DNA of 64,000 nt from Kordiimonas marina (GCF_023006325.1 NZ_JAINDF010000008.1:62001-126000), one strand, 5' to 3'; counted from the stretch's first letter, positions 9,075 through 17,868 are shown. The notes: a model not told the origin generated them from the letters alone. Translations and numbers: made by a program.

Positions 9075-9103
9075 TTGACAGCGCTGTCTGTTTTCTGTAC
9101 TCA
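9075..9103 (+). promoter_or_regulatory. GACAGCGCTGTC operator overlapping a -35-like element (site 1 of 5)
   Basis: The perfect palindrome GACAGCGCTGTC occupies 9077-9088 and TTGACA occupies 9075-9080; 17 bases later comes TACTCA, a weak -10 candidate. It lies in the 331-base divergent interval 8952-9282, 195 bases before the GH97 start and 126 bases before the NhaC start. The orientation favours the GH97 gene. Apart from this site and the ribosome sites I see nothing else in the interval. Confidence 0.75.
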
Positions 9104-9282
9104 CTTCATTGGAAGGGAAGATGCCGGTAAAGCAGATCATGCAGCGCTGGCAAAAGGTTCACCTGGGTTCGCATCATAATCAGCAAAACGCCCCAAGCGT
9201 TCCATCCGGTGAAGTGTGACATGTGCCATGCCATATAGGCGTGGCGCCGGCTTTATGTTGCCACATTGGGAAGGGGCGCATC

Positions 9283-11349
9283 ATGCGACGCATCGTATCA
9301 TTATTTATAGTCTGTTTCAGCCTGGTGTCTTTTGGCGCCTATGCCGCCGAAACACAGCACGGCCCGGCGACCATCTCGTCCCCGGACCATGTTTTGTCCG
9401 TTTCGCTGACGGCAACGCCAAGCGGCGTGACCTATTCGGTCAGCCGGTTCGGGGAGCCCGTCGTGGATGCCTCACGTCTTGGTCTCCGCTTCAAGAATGC
9501 GCGCGCCCTGTCCACTGGGCTTGAGATCACCGGGGTCAAAACCCGGTCGGTCGATAACACATGGAAACAGCCGTGGGGTGAGCGCGAATATGTGCGTAAC
9601 CACTATAATGAGATGACGGTTGATCTCACCGAAGTGCGGGCGAGCCAGGGCGCGGATAGCGGCCGCCACTTCCAGGTGGTGTTCCGTGTGTACGACGATG
9701 GCCTCGGCTTCCGCTATGTCTTCCCGAAAGACAGCGGCCTCGGCAAGGTTGAGATCACCAAGGAGATGACCGAGTTCAATTTCCATGACGATGCCACCGC
9801 CTGGTGGATCCCGTCGCGCGGCTGGAACCGGTACGAGTATCTCTATCAGAAGACGCCGCTGGATGAAGTGACGATGGCGCACACGCCCTTCACCATCCGC
9901 ACCAAATACGGCCTGCATATCAGCGTGCATGAAGCCGCGCTGGTGAATTATTCCGGCATGTCGCTGCGCCGGGTTTCTTCGCGCCATTTCGTGGCTGACC
10001 TTGCCCCCTGGTCGGACGGCGTGAAGGTAAAGACCAAGGCGCCGTTTGTCACGCCGTGGCGGACCATGCAGATTGCCGATAGCGCCGGCGGGCTGATCAT
10101 GTCCGACCTGATCCTCAACCTCAATGAGCCCAACAAGCTCGGCGATGTCAGTTGGATTGAACCGGGTAAATATGTCGGCGTCTGGTGGGCCATGCACCTG
10201 GGTAAATGGACCTGGGGGTCGGGCCCGCACCACGGTGCCACCACCAAGAACGTCAAAGACTATATCGACTTTGCCGCCAAATACGGCTTCAAGGGCGTGC
10301 TGGTGGAAGGCTGGAACCAAGGCTGGGATGGCGACTGGTTCAACAACGGCAGCAAGTTCAGCTTCACCAAGGCCTACCCGGATTTCGACTTCAAGGAACT
10401 CAGCAAATATGCCGCCAAGCGTGGTGTGCGCATCATCGGTCACCATGAAACCGCAGGGGATGTCTGCAACTATGAAAAGCAGATGAATGCGGCTTTCGCG
10501 CTTGATGAGAAAATGGGCGTCCGTCAGGTTAAGACCGGCTATGTCGCCAATGGCGGTGAGCTGATCCGCTGTGACAAACACGGCAAAATCCATAACGAGT
10601 GGCATGACGGCCAGTTCTCGGCAGAGCATCATATCCGGGTGCTCGAGGCTGCTGCCAAGCATCATGTCTCCATTATCAGTCATGAGCCGATCAAGGATAC
10701 CGGCCTCCGCCGTACCTATCCGAACTGGCTGAGCCGGGAAGGCGCGCGCGGTCAGGAATATAACGCCTGGGGCACGCCGGGGAACCCGCCGTCCCACACA
10801 GCTATCCTGCCGTTCACGCGGATGCTGTCGGGGCCGATGGATTTCACGCCGGGCATCTTCGATCTTCTTTATCCGAAGGCGAAACCCAATAACCGTGTGA
10901 GCACGACGCTGGCGAAGCAGCTTGCACTTTATGTGGTGCTCTACAGCCCGGTCCAGATGGCGGCCGACTTGCCGGAGAATTACCTGAAGCATATGGATGC
11001 CTTCCAGTTCATCCGTGATGTGCCGACCGACTGGGCTGATACGCGCGTGCTGACGGGTGAAATCGGCGAGCAGGTGACGATCGTCCGAAAGGATCGCCAC
11101 AGCGAGGACTGGTACCTCGGCAGCCTGACGGATGAGCATGGCCGCTTCATGAAAGTCTCGCTGGGCTTCCTGACGCCGGGCGTGACCTATGAGGCGCAAA
11201 TCTATGCCGATGGACCGAACGCGCATTGGAAGACCAACCCCTATGACATGACCATCAAGAAAATTAAGGTCACGTCCGCTGACACCTTCCCGATCCGGCT
11301 TGCCGCTGGTGGTGGGATGGCCGTGCGCTTCACGCCGGTGAAAAAATAG
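9283..11349 (+). CDS. Secreted GH97 alpha-glucosidase (inverting, SusB-like)
   Basis: A 688-residue glycoside hydrolase family 97 enzyme with a signal peptide (residues 1 to about 21, ending GAYA), so periplasmic or outer-membrane associated. It should release glucose from maltooligosaccharides. An N-terminal beta-sandwich is followed by a TIM barrel. The glutamates of inverting SusB-type enzymes are present: VEGWN (E342), HHETAG (E389), SHEPIK (E468) and GARGQEYNAW (E492, general acid position, exactly 24 residues after E468 as in SusB). The ATG at 9283 follows GGGAAGGGG; the earlier in-frame ATG at 9223 would spoil the signal peptide. It is preceded by a GACAGCGCTGTC operator shared with glucokinase and the Entner-Doudoroff genes. 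Confidence 0.92.
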   Translation: MRRIVSLFIVCFSLVSFGAYAAETQHGPATISSPDHVLSVSLTATPSGVTYSVSRFGEPVVDASRLGLRFKNARALSTGLEITGVKTRSVDNTWKQPWGEREYVRNHYNEMTVDLTEVRASQGADSGRHFQVVFRVYDDGLGFRYVFPKDSGLGKVEITKEMTEFNFHDDATAWWIPSRGWNRYEYLYQKTPLDEVTMAHTPFTIRTKYGLHISVHEAALVNYSGMSLRRVSSRHFVADLAPWSDGVKVKTKAPFVTPWRTMQIADSAGGLIMSDLILNLNEPNKLGDVSWIEPGKYVGVWWAMHLGKWTWGSGPHHGATTKNVKDYIDFAAKYGFKGVLVEGWNQGWDGDWFNNGSKFSFTKAYPDFDFKELSKYAAKRGVRIIGHHETAGDVCNYEKQMNAAFALDEKMGVRQVKTGYVANGGELIRCDKHGKIHNEWHDGQFSAEHHIRVLEAAAKHHVSIISHEPIKDTGLRRTYPNWLSREGARGQEYNAWGTPGNPPSHTAILPFTRMLSGPMDFTPGIFDLLYPKAKPNNRVSTTLAKQLALYVVLYSPVQMAADLPENYLKHMDAFQFIRDVPTDWADTRVLTGEIGEQVTIVRKDRHSEDWYLGSLTDEHGRFMKVSLGFLTPGVTYEAQIYADGPNAHWKTNPYDMTIKKIKVTSADTFPIRLAAGGGMAVRFTPVKK

Positions 11350-11391
11350 GGTTTGAGCTGCCCAAGGGGGCCTTTCCAGCCCCCTGAAAGA

Positions 11392-11428
11392 GGTCCGCGA
11401 TCCATTGGGTCGTGGGCCTTTTTATTTG
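11392..11428 (+). terminator. Terminator after the GH97 gene
   Basis: GGTCCGCGATCC (11392-11403) pairs with GGGTCGTGGGCC (11407-11418) through 12 bp that include G-U pairs, with a 3-base loop and a TTTTTATTT tail. A second hairpin, AGGGGGC/GCCCCCT, precedes it at about 11365-11385. Confidence 0.75.
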
Positions 11429-11590
11429 TAAGCACCTGAAGAAAATTCGGCATCAGGGTAAGGCGTGGCTTATGCAGGGCTTACCTCAAGGTTCTTGTTT
11501 TCTGTTGTTTTCAGGGGCCTTGAGCCATTATTGTCGGACGCTGTGGCGTGCCGGTGAAAGCCAGCTGGCCCGGAATGCGTAAAAAGCTGC

Positions 11591-11606
11591 ATTTTCTGCG
11601 GAAATA
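11591..11606. promoter_or_regulatory. Candidate Lrp-type operator ATTTTC-N4-GAAAAT (site 1)
   Basis: ATTTTCTGCGGAAATA lies 16 bases before the Lrp-family start codon, next to its ribosome site AGGAAGG. It matches in 15 of 16 dyad-relevant positions the better palindrome before astA (12108-12123). A site here would suit autorepression. Confidence 0.5.
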
Positions 11607-11622
11607 GGAAGGCTGAGCCCCG

Positions 11623-12099
11623 ATGAAGCTGGACCGTATCAACCTCAATATCCTGGCTTGTTTGCAGGAAAATGCCCGCATCACCAATCAGGACCTGGCG
11701 GAAAAGGTCAACCTGTCGCCCAGTGCATGCCTCACACGCACCCGCAGGCTGGAGGCGGAGGGCTATATAACCCGCTACCGCGCTGACGTGGCGTTGGACC
11801 GTGTCGGTCCCGTTTTGTCGGCCTTTATGGAAGTGACGCTCGAAAGCCACTTCCCTAATGATTTCAAGAAGTTTGATGCCTATATCGCTCAGAAGAAGGA
11901 AATCGTTTCGGGCTTCATGCTGGGGGCATCGTTTGATTATCTCCTCCGTGTAGTCGTGCGCGACATGGCCCAGCTCCGCCGCCTGTCCGATGAAATGCTG
12001 GGGGCGGACATTGGCGTGATCAAGCTTCATACCCTCCCGGTTCTCGAAGACTGCAAGGTCTTTTCGGGCTATCCGCTTGAAGCCCTGCTTGCCGACTGA
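11623..12099 (+). CDS. Lrp/AsnC-family transcriptional regulator, adjacent to astAB
   Basis: A 158-residue Lrp/AsnC regulator. The N-terminal winged helix-turn-helix covers about residues 5-60, with ARITNQDLAEKVNLSPSAC and TRTRRLEAEGYI. A C-terminal RAM effector-binding domain follows (FMEVTLES, then FMLGASFDYLLRVVVRDM and a C-terminal strand). Such proteins usually form dimers or octamers that sense amino acids. It lies 133 bases upstream of the arginine succinyltransferase gene on the same strand, which suggests it controls arginine catabolism (inference). A shared dyad, ATTTTC-N4-GAAAAT, stands before both genes. The ATG at 11623 follows AGGAAGG. Confidence 0.93.
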   Translation: MKLDRINLNILACLQENARITNQDLAEKVNLSPSACLTRTRRLEAEGYITRYRADVALDRVGPVLSAFMEVTLESHFPNDFKKFDAYIAQKKEIVSGFMLGASFDYLLRVVVRDMAQLRRLSDEMLGADIGVIKLHTLPVLEDCKVFSGYPLEALLAD

Positions 12100-12107
12100 C
12101 CGTTAAG

Positions 12108-12123
12108 ATTTTCCGCAGAAAAT
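12108..12123. promoter_or_regulatory. Candidate Lrp-type operator ATTTTC-N4-GAAAAT (site 2)
   Basis: ATTTTCCGCAGAAAAT is a perfect 6-4-6 dyad in the AT-rich interval between the Lrp-family gene and astA, 109 bases before the astA start. The same dyad, slightly degenerate, precedes the regulator itself, which is the pattern expected for an autoregulated local activator or repressor. Confidence 0.55.
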
Positions 12124-12232
12124 TCTGTTCATCCCATGAATTAGCTTAGAGATTGCGGTTTGGGCCGCTGTCTTCGGCGATTAATACGCCCTATTTCCGC
12201 CTACACTCCTCCCCTCACGGAGGAGGTGGATT

Positions 12233-13237
12233 ATGCAGGTACGGCTGGCACGGCTTGAGGATGTGGATGCGCTCGTGGCGCTTGCCCGCACGGTTGATGG
12301 TCATATGACCACGATGCCACGCGATGCGGATGCCATGCGCGAACGCGTCCAGTGGTCGCTAGATAGTGTGGCGGCACCCGTTCAAGTCCCTGGCAATGAA
12401 ATGTATCTGTTCGTGCTGGAGGAAGAAGGCGAGATTGTCGGCCTGTCGGCGATCTTTGCCGCAGTAGGCCTTGACCGTCCCTTCTATAGCTACCGTGTAT
12501 CCCGTATTTCCAAGAAAGCGCCTGAGTATGACATTCAGGTCAGCGCCGACATCCTGCATCTGGTCAATGACTATGGCGGGACGGCTGAGCTTGGCACCTT
12601 GTTCCTGCGGCCAGATCGTCGTGGCGGCGGACGCGGGCGGCTGTTGTCCTATGCCCGCTTGATGTTCATGGCCTGTCACCGCAACCGCTTCCCGGAGAGG
12701 TTGTTCGCCGAAATCCGGGGCGAAACCGATGAAAAAGACGGCTCGCCTTTTTGGGACGCAGTCGGTCGCCGTTTCTTCAAGCTGGATTTTGGCGAGGCCG
12801 ACAAAATGAGTGGCCGGGACTACCGCTTCATCGCTGACCTGATGCCCACGCACCCCATTTATGTCGACCTGTTGCCGGAGGCCGCACAAGAGGTCATCGG
12901 CAAGGTGAATGACGGTGCGCGTGGGGCTGCGAAGCTCCTGGAGAAGCAGGGGCTGCGCTATAACGGCCTCGTTGATATTTTCGATGCCGGAGCCTGCCTT
13001 GATGCCCGCACAGAAGATGTGAAAATCGTCAAAAAGTCCCAGGTCCTGACTGTTGCTGAAAACACAGGGGCCGCGGCTGGCACACCAGCGATGGTCGCCA
13101 ACCCGTCGCTTCAGGATTTCCGGGTGGTCATAACCGAGACGGACATAGCGGCTGATGGGGAAGTGCGACTGCCTGCCCAGGCACTTCAATCGCTCGGGCT
13201 CGAAAGTGGCACGTCCGCCAGCGTGTATTTGTTTTAA
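12233..13237 (+). CDS. astA: Arginine N-succinyltransferase
   Basis: A 334-residue cytoplasmic enzyme of the first step of the arginine succinyltransferase pathway: succinyl-CoA plus L-arginine gives N2-succinylarginine (EC 2.3.1.109). Family marks are ELGTLFLRPDRRGGGRGRLL near residues 121-140, LFAEIRGETDEKDGSPFWDA near 158-177 and THPIYVDLLPEAAQEVIGKV near 205-224; the length is close to the usual 340. The ATG is preceded by GGAGGAGG. The next step, astB, begins 13 bases after its stop. The remaining pathway genes (astC, astD, astE) are not visible in this window; the AstE-like gene at 19370 belongs to a different subfamily. Confidence 0.94.
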   Translation: MQVRLARLEDVDALVALARTVDGHMTTMPRDADAMRERVQWSLDSVAAPVQVPGNEMYLFVLEEEGEIVGLSAIFAAVGLDRPFYSYRVSRISKKAPEYDIQVSADILHLVNDYGGTAELGTLFLRPDRRGGGRGRLLSYARLMFMACHRNRFPERLFAEIRGETDEKDGSPFWDAVGRRFFKLDFGEADKMSGRDYRFIADLMPTHPIYVDLLPEAAQEVIGKVNDGARGAAKLLEKQGLRYNGLVDIFDAGACLDARTEDVKIVKKSQVLTVAENTGAAAGTPAMVANPSLQDFRVVITETDIAADGEVRLPAQALQSLGLESGTSASVYLF

Positions 13238-13250
13238 GGAAAATACGTCC

Positions 13251-14588
13251 ATGACCCATGCACAGGAAGTGAATTTCGATGGCCTTGTCGGTCCGACCCA
13301 TAACTATGGCGGGCTCTCGTATGGCAATGTCGCCTCCATGACCAACTCGGGCCGGGCCTCGAGCCCGAAGAAGGCGGCCTTGCAGGGCATCCGCAAGATG
13401 CGGGCATTGATGGCGATGGGTATCCCCCAGGCAGTCCTGCCGCCCCATGAACGTCCCCATGGTCCAACTCTGCGGGCGCTCGGCTTCACCGGTACTATCG
13501 GGCAGATGACGGAGGCTGCCGCCAAGTCATCGTATCCGCTGATTGCCAACATGATGTCGGCCTCGGCGATGTGGACAGCAAATGCGGCGACCGTTTCACC
13601 ATCGGCGGACACCGCGGATGGCCGGGCCCATTTCACGCCGGCGAACCTTGGCGCTAACTTTCACCGTTCGATTGAGGCGGAACAGTCTGAACGGACGCTT
13701 CGCACGATTTTCGCCGATGAACACCATTTCATGGTTCATGACCCTCTCCCCTACGGGGGGCGCATGGGCGATGAAGGGGCAGCCAACCATGGCCGGCTTT
13801 GTCCCCGTCACGGTGATGCGGGGGTTGAACTTTTTGTCTATGGCGCCTCGGCTTTTGACAGCAAGGCGAAAGAGCTCAAGTTCCCTGCAAGGCAGGCGCT
13901 TGAGGTGAGCGAAGCTGTAGCGCGCCGCCACGGGCTTGATGCGGTCCGGACAGTTTATGCACGTCAAAACCCGGCGGCGATCGAAGCGGGGGCATTTCAC
14001 AATGACGTTGTGTCAGTCGCCAACGGGCCCGCGCTCTTCTTCCATGAACAGGCGTTTGCCGAGGCGGACCGGATGTTTGATGATATTCGTCGCGGCGCCG
14101 ATTTTGACCCCGTTTTCGTCAAGGTGCCTGCGGATGAGGTGCCGCTTGAGGATGCCATCAAATCCTATCTGTTCAACAGTCAGCTTGTGACGCTTTCAAG
14201 CGGTACAATGGCGCTGATCCTGCCGGAAGACGCGCGGGAGAATGCTGCCACCTATGCCTATGTGCAAGCGCTGATTAATGAAGGCGGCCCGATCCGGGAA
14301 ACGCATTATTTCGACCTCAGGGAAAGCATGAGCAACGGTGGTGGGCCGGCCTGTCTGCGTCTTCGGGTCACCCTGACCGAGGCCGAGCGCAAAGCCGTCC
14401 GGGGCCGTGTCTTCCTTGATGAGGCGCTGGCGGATGCGCTGGAAAGCTGGGCCTCGGATCACTACCGCGATGAGCTTTACCCGGCGGATCTGGCCGACCC
14501 GTTATTGGCGGAGGAAAGCCTGACCGCGCTCGACCGTTTAACCACCATCCTGGACCTTGGGTCGATTTACGATTTTCAAAGGGCTTAA
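13251..14588 (+). CDS. astB: N-succinylarginine dihydrolase
   Basis: A 445-residue enzyme of the guanidino-group-modifying (amidinotransferase) fold. It converts N2-succinylarginine to N2-succinylornithine, two ammonia and CO2 (EC 3.5.3.23). The start MTHAQEVNFDGLVGPTHNYG is characteristic. The catalytic cysteine lies in SNGGGPACLRLRV (C368), and a catalytic histidine in FHNDVVSVAN. The ATG at 13251 was chosen over the in-frame ATG at 13155, which lies inside astA. Spacing of 13 bases from astA implies one transcript. In Escherichia coli the product is processed by AstC, AstD and AstE, which must be encoded elsewhere here. Confidence 0.95.
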   Translation: MTHAQEVNFDGLVGPTHNYGGLSYGNVASMTNSGRASSPKKAALQGIRKMRALMAMGIPQAVLPPHERPHGPTLRALGFTGTIGQMTEAAAKSSYPLIANMMSASAMWTANAATVSPSADTADGRAHFTPANLGANFHRSIEAEQSERTLRTIFADEHHFMVHDPLPYGGRMGDEGAANHGRLCPRHGDAGVELFVYGASAFDSKAKELKFPARQALEVSEAVARRHGLDAVRTVYARQNPAAIEAGAFHNDVVSVANGPALFFHEQAFAEADRMFDDIRRGADFDPVFVKVPADEVPLEDAIKSYLFNSQLVTLSSGTMALILPEDARENAATYAYVQALINEGGPIRETHYFDLRESMSNGGGPACLRLRVTLTEAERKAVRGRVFLDEALADALESWASDHYRDELYPADLADPLLAEESLTALDRLTTILDLGSIYDFQRA

Positions 14589-14600
14589 GGCCTTTTGGAA

Positions 14601-14655
14601 GGGCGGCAGGAACGGGCATAAGCTCCCGCAAGTCACGTGCCTGCCGCCCGTATTT
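14601..14655 (+). terminator. Hairpin downstream of astB, probable terminator
   Basis: GGGCGGCAGG (14601-14610) pairs perfectly with CCTGCCGCCC (14640-14649); an inner CGGG/CCCG stem shortens the loop, and TATTTTC follows. The thymidine tract is weak, so termination strength is uncertain. Confidence 0.55.
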
Positions 14656-14712
14656 TCAGGATTCCTCCGGATGCACAGATCTGATCCCTTCATATGCCTT
14701 GGCAACATGAAA

Positions 14713-14741
14713 TTGACAGCGCTGTCTTTTGCCATTAAAGA
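14713..14741 (+). promoter_or_regulatory. GACAGCGCTGTC operator overlapping a -35-like element (site 2 of 5), glucokinase promoter
   Basis: The perfect palindrome GACAGCGCTGTC lies at 14715-14726. TTGACA at 14713-14718 is followed after 17 bases by TAAAGA. It is 126 bases upstream of the glucokinase start and on the correct strand. Confidence 0.78.
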
Positions 14742-14851
14742 CAAGGGCGGAAGGTAAAGGGAAGGGATAGTCGTGAACGAAGCGGTTTCGTGCCGCATCG
14801 CTTATCCCATTCGCCTCATTGTGTTCGGTCAGATAGGGCAAAGGGTGAGAG

Positions 14852-15811
14852 ATGAGCGGTGATCAAACCTGCATCGTAGCAGATATTGGGGGGACTAACG
14901 GCCGGTTCGGCGTTGCACGCTTTACGGGTGCCGGTAAGCCTGAAATCGACAATATCCGGATATTCTCCTGCGCTGAGCACGATGGTGTGGGCTCCATGCT
15001 CGACCATTTCATCCGCGGGCTTGAGGAGGGCGTGCCGACGGTAGCCAAACTGGCAATTGCCGGGCCGACGTCTGAGCGCGAAGGCATGTTGACCAACCTT
15101 GGCTGGACCGTCGCTGCTACCGAACTTGAAAAAGAGTTCGGCCTCCAACAAGTGAAGCTTCTCAATGATTTCGGCGCGCTTGCCAGGGCGTGCCTCTACC
15201 TCACGGCAGGCGCTGATTATATCAGCCTGAAGGACGGCCAGCCGGACCCGAAAGGTCCGATCTCCGTCATGGGGCCGGGCACGGGCTTCGGCGCAACGGC
15301 GCTTGTACAGTGCGGCGAAGGCTGGGTGACAGTGCCGACCGAAGCGGGCCATATGGCGTTCGCCCCAGCAACCCGGCTTGAGCATGACCTGACCGAGCAT
15401 CTCCGTGCCGAGCTCGGCTATGTCTCGGTGGAAACTTTGCTGTGCGGTGAAGGGCTTGCGCGTATTCACCGCTTTCTGGTCGACTATGGCGGGGGCGGCA
15501 ACCGGGCACTTTCCCCGGCGGAGATTACCAGGCTTGCCGCTGTCGGCGGGGCGCCGGCGTGCACGCGCGCGGTGCAGTTGTTCCTGGCAGTGCTGGGCGG
15601 GGTCGCGGGTGACCTTGTGCTGGCGCATGGCGCCACGGGCGGAGTGTTCCTCGGTGGCGGAATCCTGCCGAAAATCGGCGATATGGTGGCGCCGAGCGAC
15701 CTTCTCCGGCGCTTTGTCGCCAAGGGGCCGATGTCGCACTATCTGGAACGGGTGCCGGTCCGGCTGATCACGGCTAACAATACCGCGCTTATCGGCGCCG
15801 CTGTCGCTTAA
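14852..15811 (+). CDS. glk: Glucokinase (Glk family, non-ROK)
   Basis: A 319-residue cytoplasmic kinase forming glucose 6-phosphate from glucose and ATP (EC 2.7.1.2). The family marks are VADIGGTNGRFGVAR (phosphate 1 loop, about residues 9-23), LLNDFGALARA (catalytic aspartate, near residue 104), GPGTGFGATAL, and the GGGILPKI adenosine-site motif near the C-terminus. A good ribosome site, GGGTGAGAG, precedes the ATG. Although distant from zwf-pgl-edd-eda, it carries the same GACAGCGCTGTC palindrome upstream, which ties it to that regulon. Its TAA overlaps the convergent AidB-like stop codon within the four bases TTAA. Confidence 0.95.
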   Translation: MSGDQTCIVADIGGTNGRFGVARFTGAGKPEIDNIRIFSCAEHDGVGSMLDHFIRGLEEGVPTVAKLAIAGPTSEREGMLTNLGWTVAATELEKEFGLQQVKLLNDFGALARACLYLTAGADYISLKDGQPDPKGPISVMGPGTGFGATALVQCGEGWVTVPTEAGHMAFAPATRLEHDLTEHLRAELGYVSVETLLCGEGLARIHRFLVDYGGGGNRALSPAEITRLAAVGGAPACTRAVQLFLAVLGGVAGDLVLAHGATGGVFLGGGILPKIGDMVAPSDLLRRFVAKGPMSHYLERVPVRLITANNTALIGAAVA

Positions 15812-17490
15812 GCGGCGATCACGGCGCGGCCCATCAACAGGTCATGCGGCAAGCGCTCTGTCGAGCCGCCAAAGGCAAGCGCCGGGGCGGCGATCCGGGT
15901 GCGGATGAAGGCGTCGGCGAGCGCGCTCTCAGGGCCTGCCATCAGCGCCGTGGCCTGCAAAACCAGCGCCAGCTTCTCGGAAAACGCCCGCAAGCCAGCT
16001 TCGCCCTGATCCAGAAACCCTTTTGGATTCAACAGTCTGCCAATCATCTGGTCGAGCCTGCCGTCCGCGCCCTTGTGCGCCGAAAGCCGGGTCTGAAGCG
16101 CGGCGAGCACCGGCGGCGCCATCAGCGCACGCTGGATATCAAGCGCGATCACATTGCCTGAGCCTTCCCAGATTGAGTTGAGCGGCGACTGGCGGAACAG
16201 CCGCGGCATCCCGGTTTCCTCAACGTATCCGACGCCGCCGTGGCACTCCATCGCTTCGGCGGAGAGGGCGGGGGCGCGTTTGCAGATCCAATATTTAGCA
16301 ACCGGAGCGAGTATGCGTGAGAGCATGGCGGCGTCTTCGTCGCCCGCCGCGGCCTTGTCGAAGGCGGCGGCTTCTTCGAAGAGGAGCGCGTAGGCGGCTT
16401 CAACCTCAAGCGTCATGTCGGAAAGGGTGGCCTGCATAAGCGGTTGATCGACAAGCTTTTTCTGGAACACGCTGCGGCCCGTGGCATGGTGTGCGGCAAG
16501 CGCCAGGCCGATACGCATGTTCGCGGCGGAGCCGGCCGCGCAGTCCAAGCGTGTGTGGTGTACCATATTGATGATGGTCTTGACGCCGCGGCCGGGCTCA
16601 CCCACACGGCGCGCCCAGGCGTTCCGGTACTCGATTTCGGAAGATGCATTCGAGCGGTCGCCCAGCTTGTCCTTAAGGCGTTGAATTTCCATGGCATTCC
16701 GGCTGCCGTCCGGCCGCCAGCGCGGCACCAGGAAGCAGGAAAGCCCGGCGTCCTCATAGGCGAGGGTCAGGAAGCCGTCACACATGGGCGCGGAACAAAA
16801 CCATTTGTGGCCAAGGAGTTGCACCTCATCGTCGGTGCCGGGAATCGCGGTCGCGCGGGTCGAATTCGCGCGCACATCGGAGCCGCCCTGCTTCTCGGTC
16901 ATCGCCATGCCCATGGTGGCGCCGCGCTTCTCTGAAAGCGGTTTCACGGCGGGGTCATAGATGCCGGACGTCACGGCCGGAAACCAATTTTCCCGTGTCC
17001 AATCAGTATCTTGCAGAACGGCGGAGACCGCGTAGGTCATCGACATCGGGCAGGTGACCCCGGCGTCGGCCCAGGTCATCAGCGTCATCAGCGCGGTGTG
17101 GGCGACATGGCCGCCTGCCTTGTGCGTCCAGGCGCGCGACGAAACCCCGCCGGACAGGCCCATATCCATAAGCGCATGATAAGACGGGTGAAATTCCACC
17201 TCGTCGATCCGGTGACCATAGCGGTCGAACGGCGTCAGCTTGGGCAAACTCTCGTTGGCGAGGCGGCCATGTTCGCGCGCTTCCTCACACCCCACGGTTG
17301 ATCCGAACTGTTGCAGGTGCGACAGATGCGCCGATTTTGCTGCCGCATCCGCGACAGTTCCGAGCGCATGGGTCACATAATCCCGCGCGATGGCGTCGCC
17401 CGAGAACACATTGCGGTCCCCGAACGGGGTCGGCTGGTTCGTCACCTCATGGGTGGCAAGCTGGCTGCGTGGATTTTCGGACACGGGCAT
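15808..17490 (-). CDS. aidB: AidB-type acyl-CoA dehydrogenase family protein
   Basis: A 560-residue flavoprotein of the AidB branch of acyl-CoA dehydrogenases. The FAD-site region GMAMTEKQGGSDVRANST lies near residues 195-212, ECHGGVGYVEETGMPR near 416-431, and the AidB-typical SIWEGSGNVIALDIQR near 441-456. An N-terminal segment with NQPTPFGDRN also matches AidB. In E. coli the homologue binds DNA and is part of the adaptive response to alkylation; its enzymatic role is unresolved. The visible sequence does not show an adaptive-response regulator nearby. The photolyase at 49649 is too distant to imply linkage. The C-terminus converges on glucokinase with a four-base overlap. Confidence 0.85.
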   Translation of the reverse strand: MPVSENPRSQLATHEVTNQPTPFGDRNVFSGDAIARDYVTHALGTVADAAAKSAHLSHLQQFGSTVGCEEAREHGRLANESLPKLTPFDRYGHRIDEVEFHPSYHALMDMGLSGGVSSRAWTHKAGGHVAHTALMTLMTWADAGVTCPMSMTYAVSAVLQDTDWTRENWFPAVTSGIYDPAVKPLSEKRGATMGMAMTEKQGGSDVRANSTRATAIPGTDDEVQLLGHKWFCSAPMCDGFLTLAYEDAGLSCFLVPRWRPDGSRNAMEIQRLKDKLGDRSNASSEIEYRNAWARRVGEPGRGVKTIINMVHHTRLDCAAGSAANMRIGLALAAHHATGRSVFQKKLVDQPLMQATLSDMTLEVEAAYALLFEEAAAFDKAAAGDEDAAMLSRILAPVAKYWICKRAPALSAEAMECHGGVGYVEETGMPRLFRQSPLNSIWEGSGNVIALDIQRALMAPPVLAALQTRLSAHKGADGRLDQMIGRLLNPKGFLDQGEAGLRAFSEKLALVLQATALMAGPESALADAFIRTRIAAPALAFGGSTERLPHDLLMGRAVIAA

Positions 17491-17868
17491 CGGGTGCTCC
17501 TATGGGAAAGTGGGGTGGGCATTTTACACCTTCTTTAAGCTCGGGCACAGGGCGCTAAAGTCAAGCCCGGTCCGGGGGCGGGCATCAGACGCACCCGGCG
17601 CGGACGGAGTCGCGCCCGCGTCCGGTGGGCCCCCCACGGAAAACCCATCCCGCCTGGGCACTGGCATGGCCCGCGAAATTTGTTACACTGCGGCCAGACA
17701 AGGCGCTGAAGCCAAGGCATTTCCTTGGTGCGCGATCCCCGGTTCGCCCGCCGGACCGCGTGCGCGAACATTTCGCTTTTCATCCGGCGGTTTTTACCGG
17801 TAAAGGCGTTTGGGCCTTTGGGGTTAGACCCTGGGCACCACAGATCGGGGGAGGCCGACATCCGGCGT
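17491..17868. other. Intergenic region between aidB and the RimK cluster
   Basis: These 378 bases separate two divergent genes. Short open frames here have no recognisable product, and none has a good ribosome site. A GGGGGAGG at 17847-17854 may serve the gene at 17869. I see a CCGG-TTTTTA-CCGG dyad near 17781-17795 but no convincing promoter or RNA. Confidence 0.5.

Noticed and set aside
9472-11226. 584-residue open frame antisense to the GH97 gene
   Set aside because: Long antisense frames are common in high-GC coding sequence; the forward frame has all catalytic residues of the family.
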